Positions 41,498-52,289 are shown, numbered from the stretch's first letter. The stretch: DNA of 64,000 bases from Hyphomicrobiales bacterium (GCA_900471515.1 UCFC01000023.1:1-64000); one strand, 5' to 3'. Notes: generated from the letters alone by a model not told the origin. A program made the numbers and translations.

Positions 41498-41750
41498 TTT
41501 CACCCCGGAGAAAACACTATCGCACGTTTCTGCGGCCAGAATGGCCGGCAAGTCAACGCTTGGATGCCGGTGGTGGCCAAATTGCGGCGCCTCAAGCCGC
41601 CCAAGCAGGCGCCGCCTGGGCTAAGCCGCTGATTCCGATGGATGTGCGGGTTGCGCCACAGAAGGGTCGTGATCCCAAAGACTAATAGACTAAAGCTTGA
41701 AACGCATCTTCTGCCATGCTTAGCTTTGCCGTTACTGCGGGTAGGGGTGA

Positions 41751-42896
<1,146 letters not shown>

Positions 42897-42933
42897 GCAC
42901 CCTGCCGCTTCTTTACCGAAACCGATCTCGAGA

Positions 42934-42964
42934 GCCCCGGGTGACAAATCCGGGGCATTTCTTT
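42934..42964. terminator. Terminator between convergent dctP and dctM
   Basis: A 7-bp stem (GCCCCGG / CCGGGGC) with a nine-base loop is followed by ATTTCTTTT. It lies 38 bp past the dctP stop. Confidence 0.8.
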
Positions 42965-43004
42965 TCGCACGCGCGTTTCCGTTTTCCTCGAATACGGGGA
43001 CGGC

Positions 43005-44498
43005 CTATTGCGCGGGTGGCGGCGGAGGAGTGCTCGGCAGCGCCGGCAAGGTCAGGCCCGGAATCTGCGGCGTGCCGTTGCCGCCGCCCGGTTGCCCCAA
43101 CGACGGCAAGCCGAGCTGGCCGCCGAAACCCGGTACTTCGATCTTGATGGAATTGGGGTCCACCTTCGGTCCGTGGTCCAGCCAGTAAGTGACCGATTGC
43201 GGCCAGAAGATCACGATCGCCACGAGAATGAGCTGCATGCCAACCCAGGGCAGGGCGCCAAGATAGATGTCCCTGGTGCGGACATCGCGGTTGGCGATGG
43301 AGCGCAGGTAGAAGAGCGCGAAGCCGAAGGGCGGGTGCATGAAACTCGTCTGCATGTTCACGCAGATCAGCACGCCGAACCAGATCAGGTCGATGCCGAG
43401 ATTGGAGGCGACCGGCGCCAGCATCGGGATGACGATGAAGGCGATCTCGAAGAAGTCGAGGAAGAAGGCGAGGATGAAGATGAAGATGTTGACGAAGATC
43501 AGGAAACCGACGGGACCGCCGGGGATGCCCGAGAGCATATGCTCGATCCAGCGCGAACCGTCCATGCCCTGGAAGACCAGGCTGAAGCAGGTCGAGCCGA
43601 TCAGGATCATCACGACCATGGTGGTGATGTGCATGGTCGAGCTCATGGCTTCGCGGATCAGCGGCCATGTGAGGCGGCGGTGGAGGGCTGCGAGCACCAT
43701 GGCGCCGACGACGCCAAGGGCGCCTGCTTCCGTCGGCGTGGCGAGCCCCATGAAGATGGTGCCGAGCACCAGAAAGATCAGCACGATCGAGGGGATCATG
43801 CCCCAGAGCACCTTCATCAGCAGCGCCCAGTCGAAATCGCCGCGCACTTCCTTCGGCAGCGGCGGCATCGCCTTCGGGTTGACGATGGAGAGAACCAGAA
43901 TATAGCCGACAAAGATCGCCACCTGCAGGATCGAGGGGCCGATTGCGCCGAGATACATGTCGCCCACCGAACGGCCGAGCTGGTCGGCCAGCACCACCAG
44001 CACCAGCGAGGGCGGAATGACCTGGGTGATCGTGCCCGAGGCGGCGATAACGCCGGTTGCAAGGCGGGGGCTGTAGCCGTAGCGCAGCATGACCGGCAGC
44101 GAGATGACGCCCATGGTGATGACGGAGGCTGCGACCGTACCGGTGATGGCGCCAAGCACGGCGCCGACCAGGATGACGGCATAGGCAAGGCCGCCCGGAA
44201 TGGAGCCGAAGAGCTTGCCGGTGCCTTCGAGCAGATCTTCGGCCAGCCCGCAACGTTCCAATATGGCGCCCATGAAGGTGAAGAAGGGGATGGCCAGCAG
44301 GAGATCGTTGGAGACGATGCCGAAGAAGCGCAAGGGCAGCGCCTGCAGAAAGACCTCTCCGAAATGGCCGGTCACGATGCCGATGATGCCGAAGAAGAGG
44401 CCGACGGCGGCGAGCGAGAAAGCGACGGGGAAGCCGTAGAGCATGAAAATGACCATGCCCAGGAACATCGCCGGCGGGATGATACCGTAGTCAAACAA
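43005..44498 (-). CDS. dctM: TRAP transporter large permease subunit (DctM)
   Basis: A 497-residue inner-membrane protein with about twelve to thirteen hydrophobic segments, the ion-coupled transport subunit of a TRAP system. Typical parts are LLLAIPFFTFMGAILERCGLAEDL, ATGVIAASGTITQVIPPS, GLATPTEAGALGVVGA and FFEIAFIVIPMLAP. TTG 44498 is the start, seven bases after GGAGG. The last 60 residues are an uncommon Pro/Gly-rich tail ending in PSTPPPPPAQ. It follows dctQ by 21 bp. Confidence 0.92.
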   Translation of the reverse strand: MFDYGIIPPAMFLGMVIFMLYGFPVAFSLAAVGLFFGIIGIVTGHFGEVFLQALPLRFFGIVSNDLLLAIPFFTFMGAILERCGLAEDLLEGTGKLFGSIPGGLAYAVILVGAVLGAITGTVAASVITMGVISLPVMLRYGYSPRLATGVIAASGTITQVIPPSLVLVVLADQLGRSVGDMYLGAIGPSILQVAIFVGYILVLSIVNPKAMPPLPKEVRGDFDWALLMKVLWGMIPSIVLIFLVLGTIFMGLATPTEAGALGVVGAMVLAALHRRLTWPLIREAMSSTMHITTMVVMILIGSTCFSLVFQGMDGSRWIEHMLSGIPGGPVGFLIFVNIFIFILAFFLDFFEIAFIVIPMLAPVASNLGIDLIWFGVLICVNMQTSFMHPPFGFALFYLRSIANRDVRTRDIYLGALPWVGMQLILVAIVIFWPQSVTYWLDHGPKVDPNSIKIEVPGFGGQLGLPSLGQPGGGNGTPQIPGLTLPALPSTPPPPPAQ

Positions 44499-44519
44499 AT
44501 CCGTTCCTCCGGGGCCGGG

Positions 44520-45059
44520 TTACTGCAGCGGCTTTTCGTATTTCGTATCGATCTTGATCGCGCCGGTCAGTGCGGCGATCCTCTTGATCAATTCCGAAAC
44601 GCCCTGAAGGGTGAGAAGCGCGAAGCCGGCAAAGAGCATCAGCTTCACGGGCCAGCGGATGAGGCCGCCGGCATTGCCGGAAATTTCACCCTGCTGATAG
44701 GCGAGCAGGAAATAGGGCCAGCAGAGAATGGAGAGGAAGATGCAGGCGGGGATAAGGAAGACGATGAGGCCGACAATGTCGATCCAGATCTTCGCCGTGT
44801 CGGAGACGGAGCCGTATATCAGATCGACGCGCACATGCTCGTTCTTGCGCAGCGCATGCGAGGCGCCGAGCATGACGACGAAGGCGAAGAGATACCACTG
44901 GATTTCCAGCCAGCCGTTCGAACTGTAGTTGAAGGCGTAACGCACCATCGCATTGCCGGCGCTGATCAGGCAGCAGGCCAGCACCATATATTCAGCCAGT
45001 TTGCCGATGAACTCGCTGATCAAGTCGATCAGCCGACTGGCGGCCAAGAATACCGACAT
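44520..45059 (-). CDS. dctQ: TRAP transporter small permease subunit (DctQ)
   Basis: A 179-residue membrane protein with four hydrophobic helices. LAEYMVLACCLISAGNAMVRYAFN, WLEIQWYLFAFVVMLGASHALRKNEHVRVDL and a C-terminal helix LFAGFALLTLQGVSELIKRI are typical of DctQ. It pairs with DctM. It is the first gene of the minus-strand membrane pair, so the TRAP operon promoter should lie in 45060-45378. Confidence 0.9.
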   Translation of the reverse strand: MSVFLAASRLIDLISEFIGKLAEYMVLACCLISAGNAMVRYAFNYSSNGWLEIQWYLFAFVVMLGASHALRKNEHVRVDLIYGSVSDTAKIWIDIVGLIVFLIPACIFLSILCWPYFLLAYQQGEISGNAGGLIRWPVKLMLFAGFALLTLQGVSELIKRIAALTGAIKIDTKYEKPLQ

Positions 45060-45378
45060 TCGCCTCCCCTTATTGTCTTGCCGCTTTCGGCAGTTCTCCC
45101 TTTGGAACCGGTGTAAACCAGGGTTTTTGAAATTGGAAGGATAAATGCCCCGCCTTGGATTATAGTCTTATGCAGCCAAGTGCCTGTGATCGCAGAGAAT
45201 ATTTCGGCAACTCAGGCGTGGATATTTTTTTCAATAATTTCGCGATAAAGCTGCAATATCCCGTGTCGGATGTGCTGTTCATCCTATGGTTTTAGAAAAA
45301 TTGACCAAATGTTTGAACTGTTTGAAATCAATTTTTAAAAGGTTCGGATTACATTTCCCGCGCACAGGGAAAGTATGG
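45060..45378. other. AT-rich intergenic region with divergent promoters
   Basis: The 319 bases between dctQ (minus) and the GGDEF-EAL gene (plus) contain no gene I can support. The part from about 45170 to 45350 is much richer in A and T than its surroundings, as expected for divergent promoters. No clear operator palindrome was found. Confidence 0.6.
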
Positions 45379-47682
45379 ATGAAGCCACATAACCCGAACA
45401 GGGTCCCTAAGGATGTGTATCTGTCGTTTGTGAGTTCCCTGTCCGGGAACCGGATGACGCTTCTTGTTGGCGTGATCGTGCATGTTGCGACGTGCCTTGC
45501 CGTGGCTGCCAAGACGCAATATTCCATCTACATCCTGCTGTCGGCCGCCTTCCTCCTGGTTTTCGGCGTTCGCATGGTCATCTTCCGCCAGTTCGATCGT
45601 GTCGACAAGCAGAACCTGTCGCATGCCGGAATCGAGCGTTGGGAGCGGATTCTCGTCGCCAGCGGAGCTTGCACCACCGCGCTCCTCGGCATCGCCAGTG
45701 GCTACGCCATCTTCGTCGTGCATGATTCCTTTGCGGAGCTTGCCTGCATTTCCGTCACCATGGCGACCATGGTTTCCGTCGTCGGCCGCAACTACGGCTC
45801 GCGCTTCGCGGTCGATCTTCAGACGCTCTTCTGTTGCCTGCCGATGATCGTCTGCAGCCTCCTGGCATTGGATTTCTATCGCGGCGTGCTTTCGATCTTC
45901 CTCATTCCGTTCTGGCTGACGACGCGGGCCATGGCGAACGGCGTGCGCGAATTCCTCTATGAGAACGTGATAGCGCGCCGCGAGATTGCCTCGATCGCCG
46001 ACCGCTTCGATACGGCGCTGAACAACATGCCGCACGGCCTTGTCATGGTCGACGCGGAAAACCGGATCCAGGTCATCAACCGCAAGGCTTGCGAACTCCT
46101 GAAGATTGGCGCGCCGGACAGGCTGAAGGATCGCGATCTCGGTGCCGTCCTGCGCTATGGCGCGCGTTACAGCTTCATGGACGCCTCGCAGCCGGAACTG
46201 ATCCTACGACAACTGACGCAGGTCGCCGAAGGCAGTCTGTCGCGCACCCTCATTCACTTTCCTGAAGGACTGTCGCTGGAATTCTCTGCGAGCCGGCGCG
46301 CGGATGGCGGCGCGGTATTGATCTTCGAAGATGTTTCGAGCCGTGTGAAGGCCGAACAAAAGATCCTGCACATGGTGCGCTTCGACGCGCTGACAGGTCT
46401 GCCGAACCGAGAATATTTCGGCAATCTCGTGCAGGATTATCTCGCCAGACATTCGAAGAAGCGGGGTCCGCTCGGCTTCATGATCCTCGATATCGACGAG
46501 TTCAAGCATGTCAACGACATGCGAGGCCACGTGACCGGCGACCACCTGCTCTGCGCCATCGCCGTGCGGGTCAAGGAGATGGCCGGCAATGCCATCGTTG
46601 GCCGGTTGATGGGCGATCAGTTCATTCTCTTCTTCCCGCATGCGCGCGACAAGCAGGTGCTGGATGCCGACATCCGCAAGCTGCACGCGGCGGTCCAGGG
46701 CCAATATGAAGTCGACGAGGTCACGTTCCTCGTCTCGCTCAGCGCCGGTTACGCCGTCCTTGAAAGCGATGCCTTCGCCATGGATGAATGGAGCGTCAAG
46801 GCCGACCTCGCGCTGTTCGACAGCAAATCGCGGCTCAAGGGCGGGATCACCGGTTTCGAGCGCGAGATGGACGGCCGCTATATCGAGCAGCAGAAGCTAA
46901 AGGCCGATCTGCGCGATGCTGTGGACGCAAAAGCGCTGCACCTCGTCTTTCAGCCGATGTTCAAGGCCGACGGCACGCGTATCGAATGCGCCGAGGCGCT
47001 TGCGCGCTGGGTGCATCCGGAAAAGGGCGCCATTCCGCCCGATGTGTTCATCCGTCTTGCCGAAGAGATGGGCATCATCTCGCAGATCACCCGTTTCGTG
47101 CTCTTCAAGGCCTGCCAAGAGTGCATGACCTGGCCGGAGCACATCGCCGTTTCGGTCAATCTGTCGGCGCGTGATCTGCGCGATGCCGATATTCTCTCGG
47201 TTGTTTCCGAAGCGCTGGCGCAATCCGGGCTTGAGGCTTCGCGCCTGCACCTGGAAATTACCGAAAGCAGCTTGATCGACGAGCCGGCCGTCGTCCGCGC
47301 GATCCTGGCCGAGCTGCGCAGCCGCGACATCACCATTGCCATTGACGATTTCGGCACCGGCTTCTCCAGCCTCAGCTATCTCGACACGCTGCCGCTCGAT
47401 ATCGTCAAGATCGACCGATCCTTCGTGCGCAACGTCGTGGAGGATACGCGCCGCCTGAAGCTTCTGCGCGGCACGGTGCATCTTGCCCGCGAGCTCGGAC
47501 TCAAGATCGTCGTCGAGGGGGTGGAAACCCACGAGCAGCTGGCGCTTCTCAACAAACATCGCAGCACCGACCTGGTGCAGGGTTACGTCTTCTCTCCGCC
47601 CGTTCCCTCCAAGGAAATCGGCATCCTTTCCCAGGCCCTTACGCGCCGCACCTCGCCGCGCCGCCGCAGCAAGGTCGCCTGA
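45379..47682 (+). CDS. Membrane PAS-GGDEF(degenerate)-EAL protein, probable c-di-GMP phosphodiesterase
   Basis: A 767-residue protein with about five TM segments in residues 20-195, a PAS domain (FDTALNNMPHGLVMVDAENRI), then GGDEF and EAL domains. The GGDEF site is altered to GRLMGDQF (Gly to Met and Glu to Gln), so it should not make c-di-GMP. The EAL domain keeps EALARW, EITESSLI, DDFGTGFSSLSYL, KIDRSFV and VEGVETHEQ, so phosphodiesterase activity is expected. GGGA eight bases upstream supports ATG 45379; the frame is open back to 45286. The FeeM-like gene follows. Confidence 0.88.
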   Translation: MKPHNPNRVPKDVYLSFVSSLSGNRMTLLVGVIVHVATCLAVAAKTQYSIYILLSAAFLLVFGVRMVIFRQFDRVDKQNLSHAGIERWERILVASGACTTALLGIASGYAIFVVHDSFAELACISVTMATMVSVVGRNYGSRFAVDLQTLFCCLPMIVCSLLALDFYRGVLSIFLIPFWLTTRAMANGVREFLYENVIARREIASIADRFDTALNNMPHGLVMVDAENRIQVINRKACELLKIGAPDRLKDRDLGAVLRYGARYSFMDASQPELILRQLTQVAEGSLSRTLIHFPEGLSLEFSASRRADGGAVLIFEDVSSRVKAEQKILHMVRFDALTGLPNREYFGNLVQDYLARHSKKRGPLGFMILDIDEFKHVNDMRGHVTGDHLLCAIAVRVKEMAGNAIVGRLMGDQFILFFPHARDKQVLDADIRKLHAAVQGQYEVDEVTFLVSLSAGYAVLESDAFAMDEWSVKADLALFDSKSRLKGGITGFEREMDGRYIEQQKLKADLRDAVDAKALHLVFQPMFKADGTRIECAEALARWVHPEKGAIPPDVFIRLAEEMGIISQITRFVLFKACQECMTWPEHIAVSVNLSARDLRDADILSVVSEALAQSGLEASRLHLEITESSLIDEPAVVRAILAELRSRDITIAIDDFGTGFSSLSYLDTLPLDIVKIDRSFVRNVVEDTRRLKLLRGTVHLARELGLKIVVEGVETHEQLALLNKHRSTDLVQGYVFSPPVPSKEIGILSQALTRRTSPRRRSKVA

Positions 47683-47817
47683 CAAGGCTCTGCCCGATGA
47701 TGTGGCGGCGACGGTGGCCGTTAACCTTAATAATTCAAATACGCCCAAAACTTTCGTCAAATCTTGCACTTTAACGAATGAGGCATGATTAATGACCCGT
47801 TAACAACGGGGTGCATC

Positions 47818-48570
47818 ATGGCGTCTGTCCCTTTGAATGCGAGCGACTTTTCGAAGAAGGTCCTCGAAATTCTTGATAATGTCGAATATCGCCGCGTCGA
47901 AAGCAGCGAAGACATGGAAGAGGTGGAACGGTTGCGCTACAAGGCCTACAAGGCCCACGACGCGCTGTCGCTTGCCCCGGGCGGCCTGTTGGACGATGTC
48001 GATTTCGACAGCCATGCCTATATCTTCGGTCTCTACTATTACGGCGAACTGGTGAGTACGATCCGTATTCACCATGTAACGCCCGACCATCGCGTCAGCC
48101 GGTCGGGAGAGGCCTTTCCGGAGGCGATGGATGAGCTTCTGGATGCCGGGCTGACCTTGATCGACCCGGCGCGTTTCGCGGCCGATCCGGAGATCACCGC
48201 CAACATGCCATGGATCCCCTATCTGACGCTCAGACCCGCCATCGTCGCGGCTGCGTATTTCCGCGCCGACCGCGTTATTCAGTCCGTCCGGCCCCCGCAT
48301 GCCGCTTTCTACAAACGGGTCTTCTATGCCGATACCATCGTGCCCGGCCGACTGGCGGAAAGTTACGGCGTCGACGTGACGCTGATGGCGACGAATGTGA
48401 TCGAGGTCGGACGCAAGCTGTTGACGCGCTACCCCTTCTTCATCTCCAGCGCAAGCGAGCAGCGCATGATGTTTTCGCGCAATCCGAACGACACGCTGCC
48501 GCCGCTCACCATCATTCCGACGGCGCGTTTCGTGCCGCCAGGCGAACTTGGCACCGATCTGCCGCTGTGA
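47818..48570 (+). CDS. FeeM-like N-acyl amino acid synthase / GNAT-fold protein
   Basis: A 250-residue protein of the N-acyl amino acid synthase (FeeM) kind, a GNAT fold related to acyl-homoserine-lactone synthases. Typical parts are VERLRYKAYKAHDAL near residue 40, YIFGLYYYGELVSTIRIHHV and the acyl-binding region YLTLRPAIVAAAYFRAD. It may transfer an acyl chain from acyl-ACP to an amino acid to make a signal or membrane lipid. I start at ATG 47818 after ACGGGG; ATG 47785 is possible. Located 135 bp after a c-di-GMP phosphodiesterase gene. Product not proven. Confidence 0.75.
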   Translation: MASVPLNASDFSKKVLEILDNVEYRRVESSEDMEEVERLRYKAYKAHDALSLAPGGLLDDVDFDSHAYIFGLYYYGELVSTIRIHHVTPDHRVSRSGEAFPEAMDELLDAGLTLIDPARFAADPEITANMPWIPYLTLRPAIVAAAYFRADRVIQSVRPPHAAFYKRVFYADTIVPGRLAESYGVDVTLMATNVIEVGRKLLTRYPFFISSASEQRMMFSRNPNDTLPPLTIIPTARFVPPGELGTDLPL

Positions 48571-48838
48571 TTTCCCCTTCTTCGCGATCGAGAGGCAATG
48601 CCCGTAAGCGCAGATGAGGCGTGGGCGGCGGCCGAAAACCGCCCCTGTCGCGTGACCTCATTTCATCCGGCCGTTGCGGTCGTCTTTTCGTCCGGATGAG
48701 GTTGCTGCGGGGGGCGCCTGCGGCATTCTCATGCATTGCGCTTTCGCCTGTCATTGTGTAATCCCTGCGGGTAGGGGATTTGCCTCGCCGAGGCGGGGGA
48801 ATCAGGTAGCGCTAAGGCATTTCAGGGAGACGATATTC

Positions 48839-49063
48839 ATGGCCGAACATCATACCGGACCGGTCGAGACCGGCGCGCCGATGGACTACAGCGAACATGA
48901 AAAGACCTACAACATGTTCATTACCGGCACGAAATACGGAACGATGGTTCTTGTCGCCCTGATGCTTGCCATGACTGCCGGTTTCTTCGGCGGCGCCGGA
49001 TTCCTCGGCGGCATCCTCGTCTTCCTCATCATCCTCGTCGCCGGCATCTTCCTGCTCCGCTAG
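48839..49063 (+). CDS. aa3-type cytochrome c oxidase subunit IV
   Basis: A 74-residue small membrane protein with the family start MAEHHTGPVETGAPMDYSEHE and two hydrophobic helices (about residues 30-48 and 52-72). Such subunits associate with aa3 terminal oxidases in alphaproteobacteria. AGGGAGA at 48824-48830 supports ATG 48839. It is encoded just before the transhydrogenase genes, the usual position in Rhizobiales. Confidence 0.88.
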   Translation: MAEHHTGPVETGAPMDYSEHEKTYNMFITGTKYGTMVLVALMLAMTAGFFGGAGFLGGILVFLIILVAGIFLLR

Positions 49064-49168
49064 AACGGCTCGCGGGAAGACAAGGTCTTCCGAACTTTGT
49101 GATGTAGATGCTTGGCCCGCGCAGGCAAGCAGCCTGCGACGGTCCAGCTGACCCGGAGGAGGGGGCAG

Positions 49169-50317
49169 TTGGCCAATATCGTTTTCGTAGCAAAGGAAAT
49201 CACTGGCGATGAGACGCGCGTTGCCGCGTCCGTCGAAACGGTGAAAAAGATAAAGTCGCTAGGCTTCGATGTCGTCGTCGAAGCGGGCGCCGGAACGCTG
49301 TCGCGCATTCCGGACAGTGAATTCGAAGCCGCAGGTGCCACAATCGGCACGTTTGCAGATGCGGCGTCCGCAGATGTGATCCTCAAGGTCCGCCGGCCGA
49401 ACGAAGGTGAAATTTCCGGCTACAAGACCGGTGCTGTCGTCATCGCCATCATGGATCCCTATGGCAATGACGAAGCGGTCGCCGCGATGGCCCGCGCCGG
49501 CCTTTCCACCTTCGCCATGGAACTGATGCCGCGCATTACCCGCGCACAGTCGATGGACGTGCTGTCGTCGCAGGCAAATCTCGCAGGCTATCAGGCGGTT
49601 ATCGAGGCGGCAGTCGTCTATGACCGCGCCATGCCGATGATGATGACGGCGGCCGGCACCGTTCCTGCGGCCAAGGTTTTCGTCATGGGGGCGGGCGTTG
49701 CCGGCCTGCAGGCGATCGCGACGGCGCGTCGTCTCGGTGCTGCCGTTTCGGCAACGGATGTTCGCCCCGCGGCAAAGGAACAGGTTGCATCGCTCGGCGC
49801 GAAATTCATCGCCGTCGAGGACGACGAGTTCAAGGCGGCGGAAACGGCCGGCGGTTATGCCAAGGAAATGTCTGCCGACTATCAGGCGAAGCAGGCGGCA
49901 CTCGTGGCCGAACATATTGCCAAGCAGGATATCGTCATCACCACGGCCCTCATTCCCGGCCGTCCGGCGCCGCGGCTTGTCTCGCGCGCCATGCTGGCCG
50001 CGATGAGGCCGGGTGCGGTCGCTGTCGATCTCGCGGTCGAGCGTGGCGGCAATATCGAAGGCGTCGTGGCCGGTGAGATCACCGATGTCGAAGGCGTGAA
50101 GGTGATCGGCTTTGCGAACATGGCGGGCCGCGTGGCGGCCAGCGCTTCTGCGCTCTACGCCAAGAACCTCGTCACCTTCCTGGAGACGATGGTGAACAAG
50201 GAAACGAAATCGGTCGTGCTCAACCTCGAGGACGAGCTCGTCAAGGCGACGATGCTGACCTATGCGGGCGACGTCGTTCATCCGGCATTCGGCGGCGCCA
50301 AGAAGGGGGATAACTGA
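49169..50317 (+). CDS. pntAA: NAD(P) transhydrogenase alpha subunit, NAD-binding domain I
   Basis: A 382-residue soluble NAD(H)-binding domain of the proton-translocating transhydrogenase. It has the start [18 protein letters not shown], the loop [11 protein letters not shown], the Rossmann motif [19 protein letters not shown] and [14 protein letters not shown] 49169 is the start, after a strong GGAGGAGGGGG. It overlaps pntAB by one base (TGATG). With pntAB and pntB it makes NADPH from NADH using the proton motive force. Confidence 0.94.
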   Translation: MANIVFVAKEITGDETRVAASVETVKKIKSLGFDVVVEAGAGTLSRIPDSEFEAAGATIGTFADAASADVILKVRRPNEGEISGYKTGAVVIAIMDPYGNDEAVAAMARAGLSTFAMELMPRITRAQSMDVLSSQANLAGYQAVIEAAVVYDRAMPMMMTAAGTVPAAKVFVMGAGVAGLQAIATARRLGAAVSATDVRPAAKEQVASLGAKFIAVEDDEFKAAETAGGYAKEMSADYQAKQAALVAEHIAKQDIVITTALIPGRPAPRLVSRAMLAAMRPGAVAVDLAVERGGNIEGVVAGEITDVEGVKVIGFANMAGRVAASASALYAKNLVTFLETMVNKETKSVVLNLEDELVKATMLTYAGDVVHPAFGGAKKGDN

Positions 50318-50715
50318 TGGCGAGTGAAGCAATGGACAAGGCGCTGGAGCAGCTCGACCAGGCCGTCACCGCAGTCATCACTGCGGCAGCCCAGGCACCG
50401 GAAGCGGCAAGTGCCGCAACCGGCGGGGCGATCGACCCTTTCGTCTTCCAGTTCGCGATCTTCGTGCTGTCGATCTTCGTCGGCTATTATGTCGTCTGGT
50501 CGGTGACGCCGGCGCTGCACACGCCGCTGATGGCTGTCACCAACGCGATCTCTTCGGTCATCGTCGTCGGCGCGCTGCTTGCGGTCGGCATCTCGACCAG
50601 CGGGCTTGCGACCGGTTTCGGTTTCGTGGCCCTCGTGCTGGTCTCGGTGAATATCTTCGGCGGCTTCCTCGTCACGCAGCGCATGCTGGCGATGTACCGC
50701 AAGAAGGACAAGTGA
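50317..50715 (+). CDS. pntAB: NAD(P) transhydrogenase alpha subunit 2 (membrane part)
   Basis: A 132-residue membrane subunit with an Ala-rich N-terminal linker and three or four hydrophobic helices (about residues 43-63, 65-80, 85-105, 107-125). Family parts are [23 protein letters not shown] and [20 protein letters not shown]. It completes the proton channel with PntB. It overlaps pntAA by one base and is followed by pntB after ten bases. Confidence 0.94.
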   Translation: MASEAMDKALEQLDQAVTAVITAAAQAPEAASAATGGAIDPFVFQFAIFVLSIFVGYYVVWSVTPALHTPLMAVTNAISSVIVVGALLAVGISTSGLATGFGFVALVLVSVNIFGGFLVTQRMLAMYRKKDK

Positions 50716-50725
50716 GGCCGCACGC

Positions 50726-52120
50726 ATGACCAATATCGCAGCCTTCCTCTATCTCATCTCCGGCGTCCTCTTCATCCTGGCGCTGCGCGGCCTCTCGCAT
50801 CCCGCCACCAGCCGCAAGGGCAATCTTTACGGCATGGTCGGCATGGGCATCGCGATCCTCACGACGCTGGTGCTGGCGACGCCGAACTTCGGCGGCTTCG
50901 TGCTCATCATCTTCGGCCTTGCCATCGGCGGCAGTGCCGGCGCCTATATTGCCCGCACCATCGCCATGACCTCGATGCCGCAGCTCGTCGCCGGCTTTCA
51001 TTCGCTGGTCGGCCTTGCCGCGGTACTGGTCGCCGCATCGGCGCTCTACACGCCGGGTTCGTTCGGCATTGGCGAGATCGGCCAGATCCATACCGAAGCG
51101 CGCATCGAAATGGCGATCGGCGTGGCGATCGGCGCGCTGACCTTCACCGGTTCGATCATCGCCTTCCTGAAGCTCGACGGGCGCATGTCCGGCAAACCGA
51201 TCCTGCTGCCCTTCCGGCATCTGATCAATATCGCCCTGCTGGTGCTGATCGTGCTCTTCGTCATTGGGCTCGCTGCGACCGAGAGCCATTTCGATTTCTG
51301 GGCGATCGTTGCACTGTCGCTGGCACTCGGCGTGCTGCTGATCGTGCCGATCGGCGGCGCCGACATGCCCGTCGTCGTGTCGATGCTGAACTCCTATTCG
51401 GGCTGGGCTGCTGCCGGCATCGGCTTCACGCTCGGCAATCTGGCGCTCATCATCACCGGTGCGCTGGTCGGCTCGTCCGGCGCCATCCTGTCCTACATCA
51501 TGTGCAAGGGCATGAACCGTTCCTTCATTTCCGTCATCCTCGGCGGTTTTGGCGGCGAGACGGGTGGCGGCGCGGCGGATAGCTCGGACAAGACGGTCAA
51601 GCTCGGTTCGGCCGAGGATGCGGCCTATCTGATGGCGAATGCCTCGAAAGTCATCATCGTGCCCGGTTACGGCATGGCGGTGGCGCAGGCACAACATGCG
51701 CTGCGCGAACTCGCCGACAATCTCAAGAAGAACGGCGTGGAAGTGAAATACGCGATCCATCCGGTCGCCGGACGCATGCCGGGCCATATGAACGTGCTGC
51801 TTGCAGAGGCCAACGTGCCCTATGACGAAGTCTTCGAGCTTGAGGACATCAACTCGGAATTCGCCCAGGCCGATGTCGCCTATGTCATCGGCGCCAACGA
51901 CGTCACCAACCCGGCGGCGCGCGACGACAAGACCTCGCCGATCTACGGCATGCCGATCCTTGACGTCGACAAGGCCAAGACCTGCCTCTTCGTCAAGCGC
52001 TCGCTCGGCTCGGGCTACGCCGGCATCGACAACACGCTTTTCTACAAGGACGGCACGATGATGCTGCTTGGCGACGCCAAGAAGGTGACGGAAGAGATCA
52101 ACAAGGCAATCGCCCACTGA
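50726..52120 (+). CDS. pntB: NAD(P) transhydrogenase beta subunit
   Basis: A 464-residue subunit. Residues 1-265 have about eight or nine TM helices (FLYLISGVLFILALRGLSHP, GGSAGAYIARTIAMTSMPQLVAGFHS). The NADP(H)-binding domain III occupies about residues 290-464, with VPGYGMAVAQAQHALRELAD, GRMPGHMNVLLAEANVPYD, VIGANDVTNPAAR and VKRSLGSGYAGIDN. Length and motifs match intact PntB. A strong terminator follows at once. Confidence 0.95.
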   Translation: MTNIAAFLYLISGVLFILALRGLSHPATSRKGNLYGMVGMGIAILTTLVLATPNFGGFVLIIFGLAIGGSAGAYIARTIAMTSMPQLVAGFHSLVGLAAVLVAASALYTPGSFGIGEIGQIHTEARIEMAIGVAIGALTFTGSIIAFLKLDGRMSGKPILLPFRHLINIALLVLIVLFVIGLAATESHFDFWAIVALSLALGVLLIVPIGGADMPVVVSMLNSYSGWAAAGIGFTLGNLALIITGALVGSSGAILSYIMCKGMNRSFISVILGGFGGETGGGAADSSDKTVKLGSAEDAAYLMANASKVIIVPGYGMAVAQAQHALRELADNLKKNGVEVKYAIHPVAGRMPGHMNVLLAEANVPYDEVFELEDINSEFAQADVAYVIGANDVTNPAARDDKTSPIYGMPILDVDKAKTCLFVKRSLGSGYAGIDNTLFYKDGTMMLLGDAKKVTEEINKAIAH

Positions 52121-52148
52121 TGAAAAACCCGCTTCGGCGGGTTTTTCA
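52121..52148. terminator. Bidirectional terminator between pntB and the small peptide gene
   Basis: AAAAACCCGC pairs with GCGGGTTTTT around a TTCG tetraloop (stem 52123-52132 and 52137-52146), with A and T runs at either end. It begins at the pntB stop and can serve the convergent small gene too. Confidence 0.92.
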
Positions 52149-52152
52149 TTTA

Positions 52153-52227
52153 TCACTGCGCTGCGGCCGAACCGGCCCAGGCCACAGCCGAAACGACCGC
52201 CGCGGCAATCACGGTTTTCCCGAACAT
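52153..52227 (-). CDS. 24-residue signal-peptide-like small protein
   Basis: A complete open frame of 24 codons plus stop. It has a positively charged start (MFGKT), a hydrophobic core (VIAAAVVSAVAWAG) and an end resembling a signal-peptidase site (SAAAQ). A strong SD-like AAGGAGAAGG is correctly spaced before the ATG. The stop is followed directly by the shared terminator. Such a short product could be a secretion-signal fragment, a small membrane peptide or an unannotated leader. No family recognised; no trace of a longer coding sequence follows. Confidence 0.5.
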   Translation of the reverse strand: MFGKTVIAAAVVSAVAWAGSAAAQ

Positions 52228-52289
52228 GGTCCTTCTCCTTTCGAACGACCTGCTCGAAACGGGCGGTTGCCGTGATTGTTCCGGCTGGG

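Noticed and set aside
43008..45116. A 702-codon plus-strand frame opposite dctM and dctQ
   Set aside because: It is the complement of two well-supported TRAP membrane genes, has the charged His/Asp/Glu-rich composition produced by reading hydrophobic codons backwards, and matches no family.
48663..48699. Inverted repeat TCATCCGG/CCGGATGA between the FeeM-like gene and oxidase subunit IV
   Set aside because: The 21-base loop and missing T run make it a poor terminator, and no regulator is suggested.
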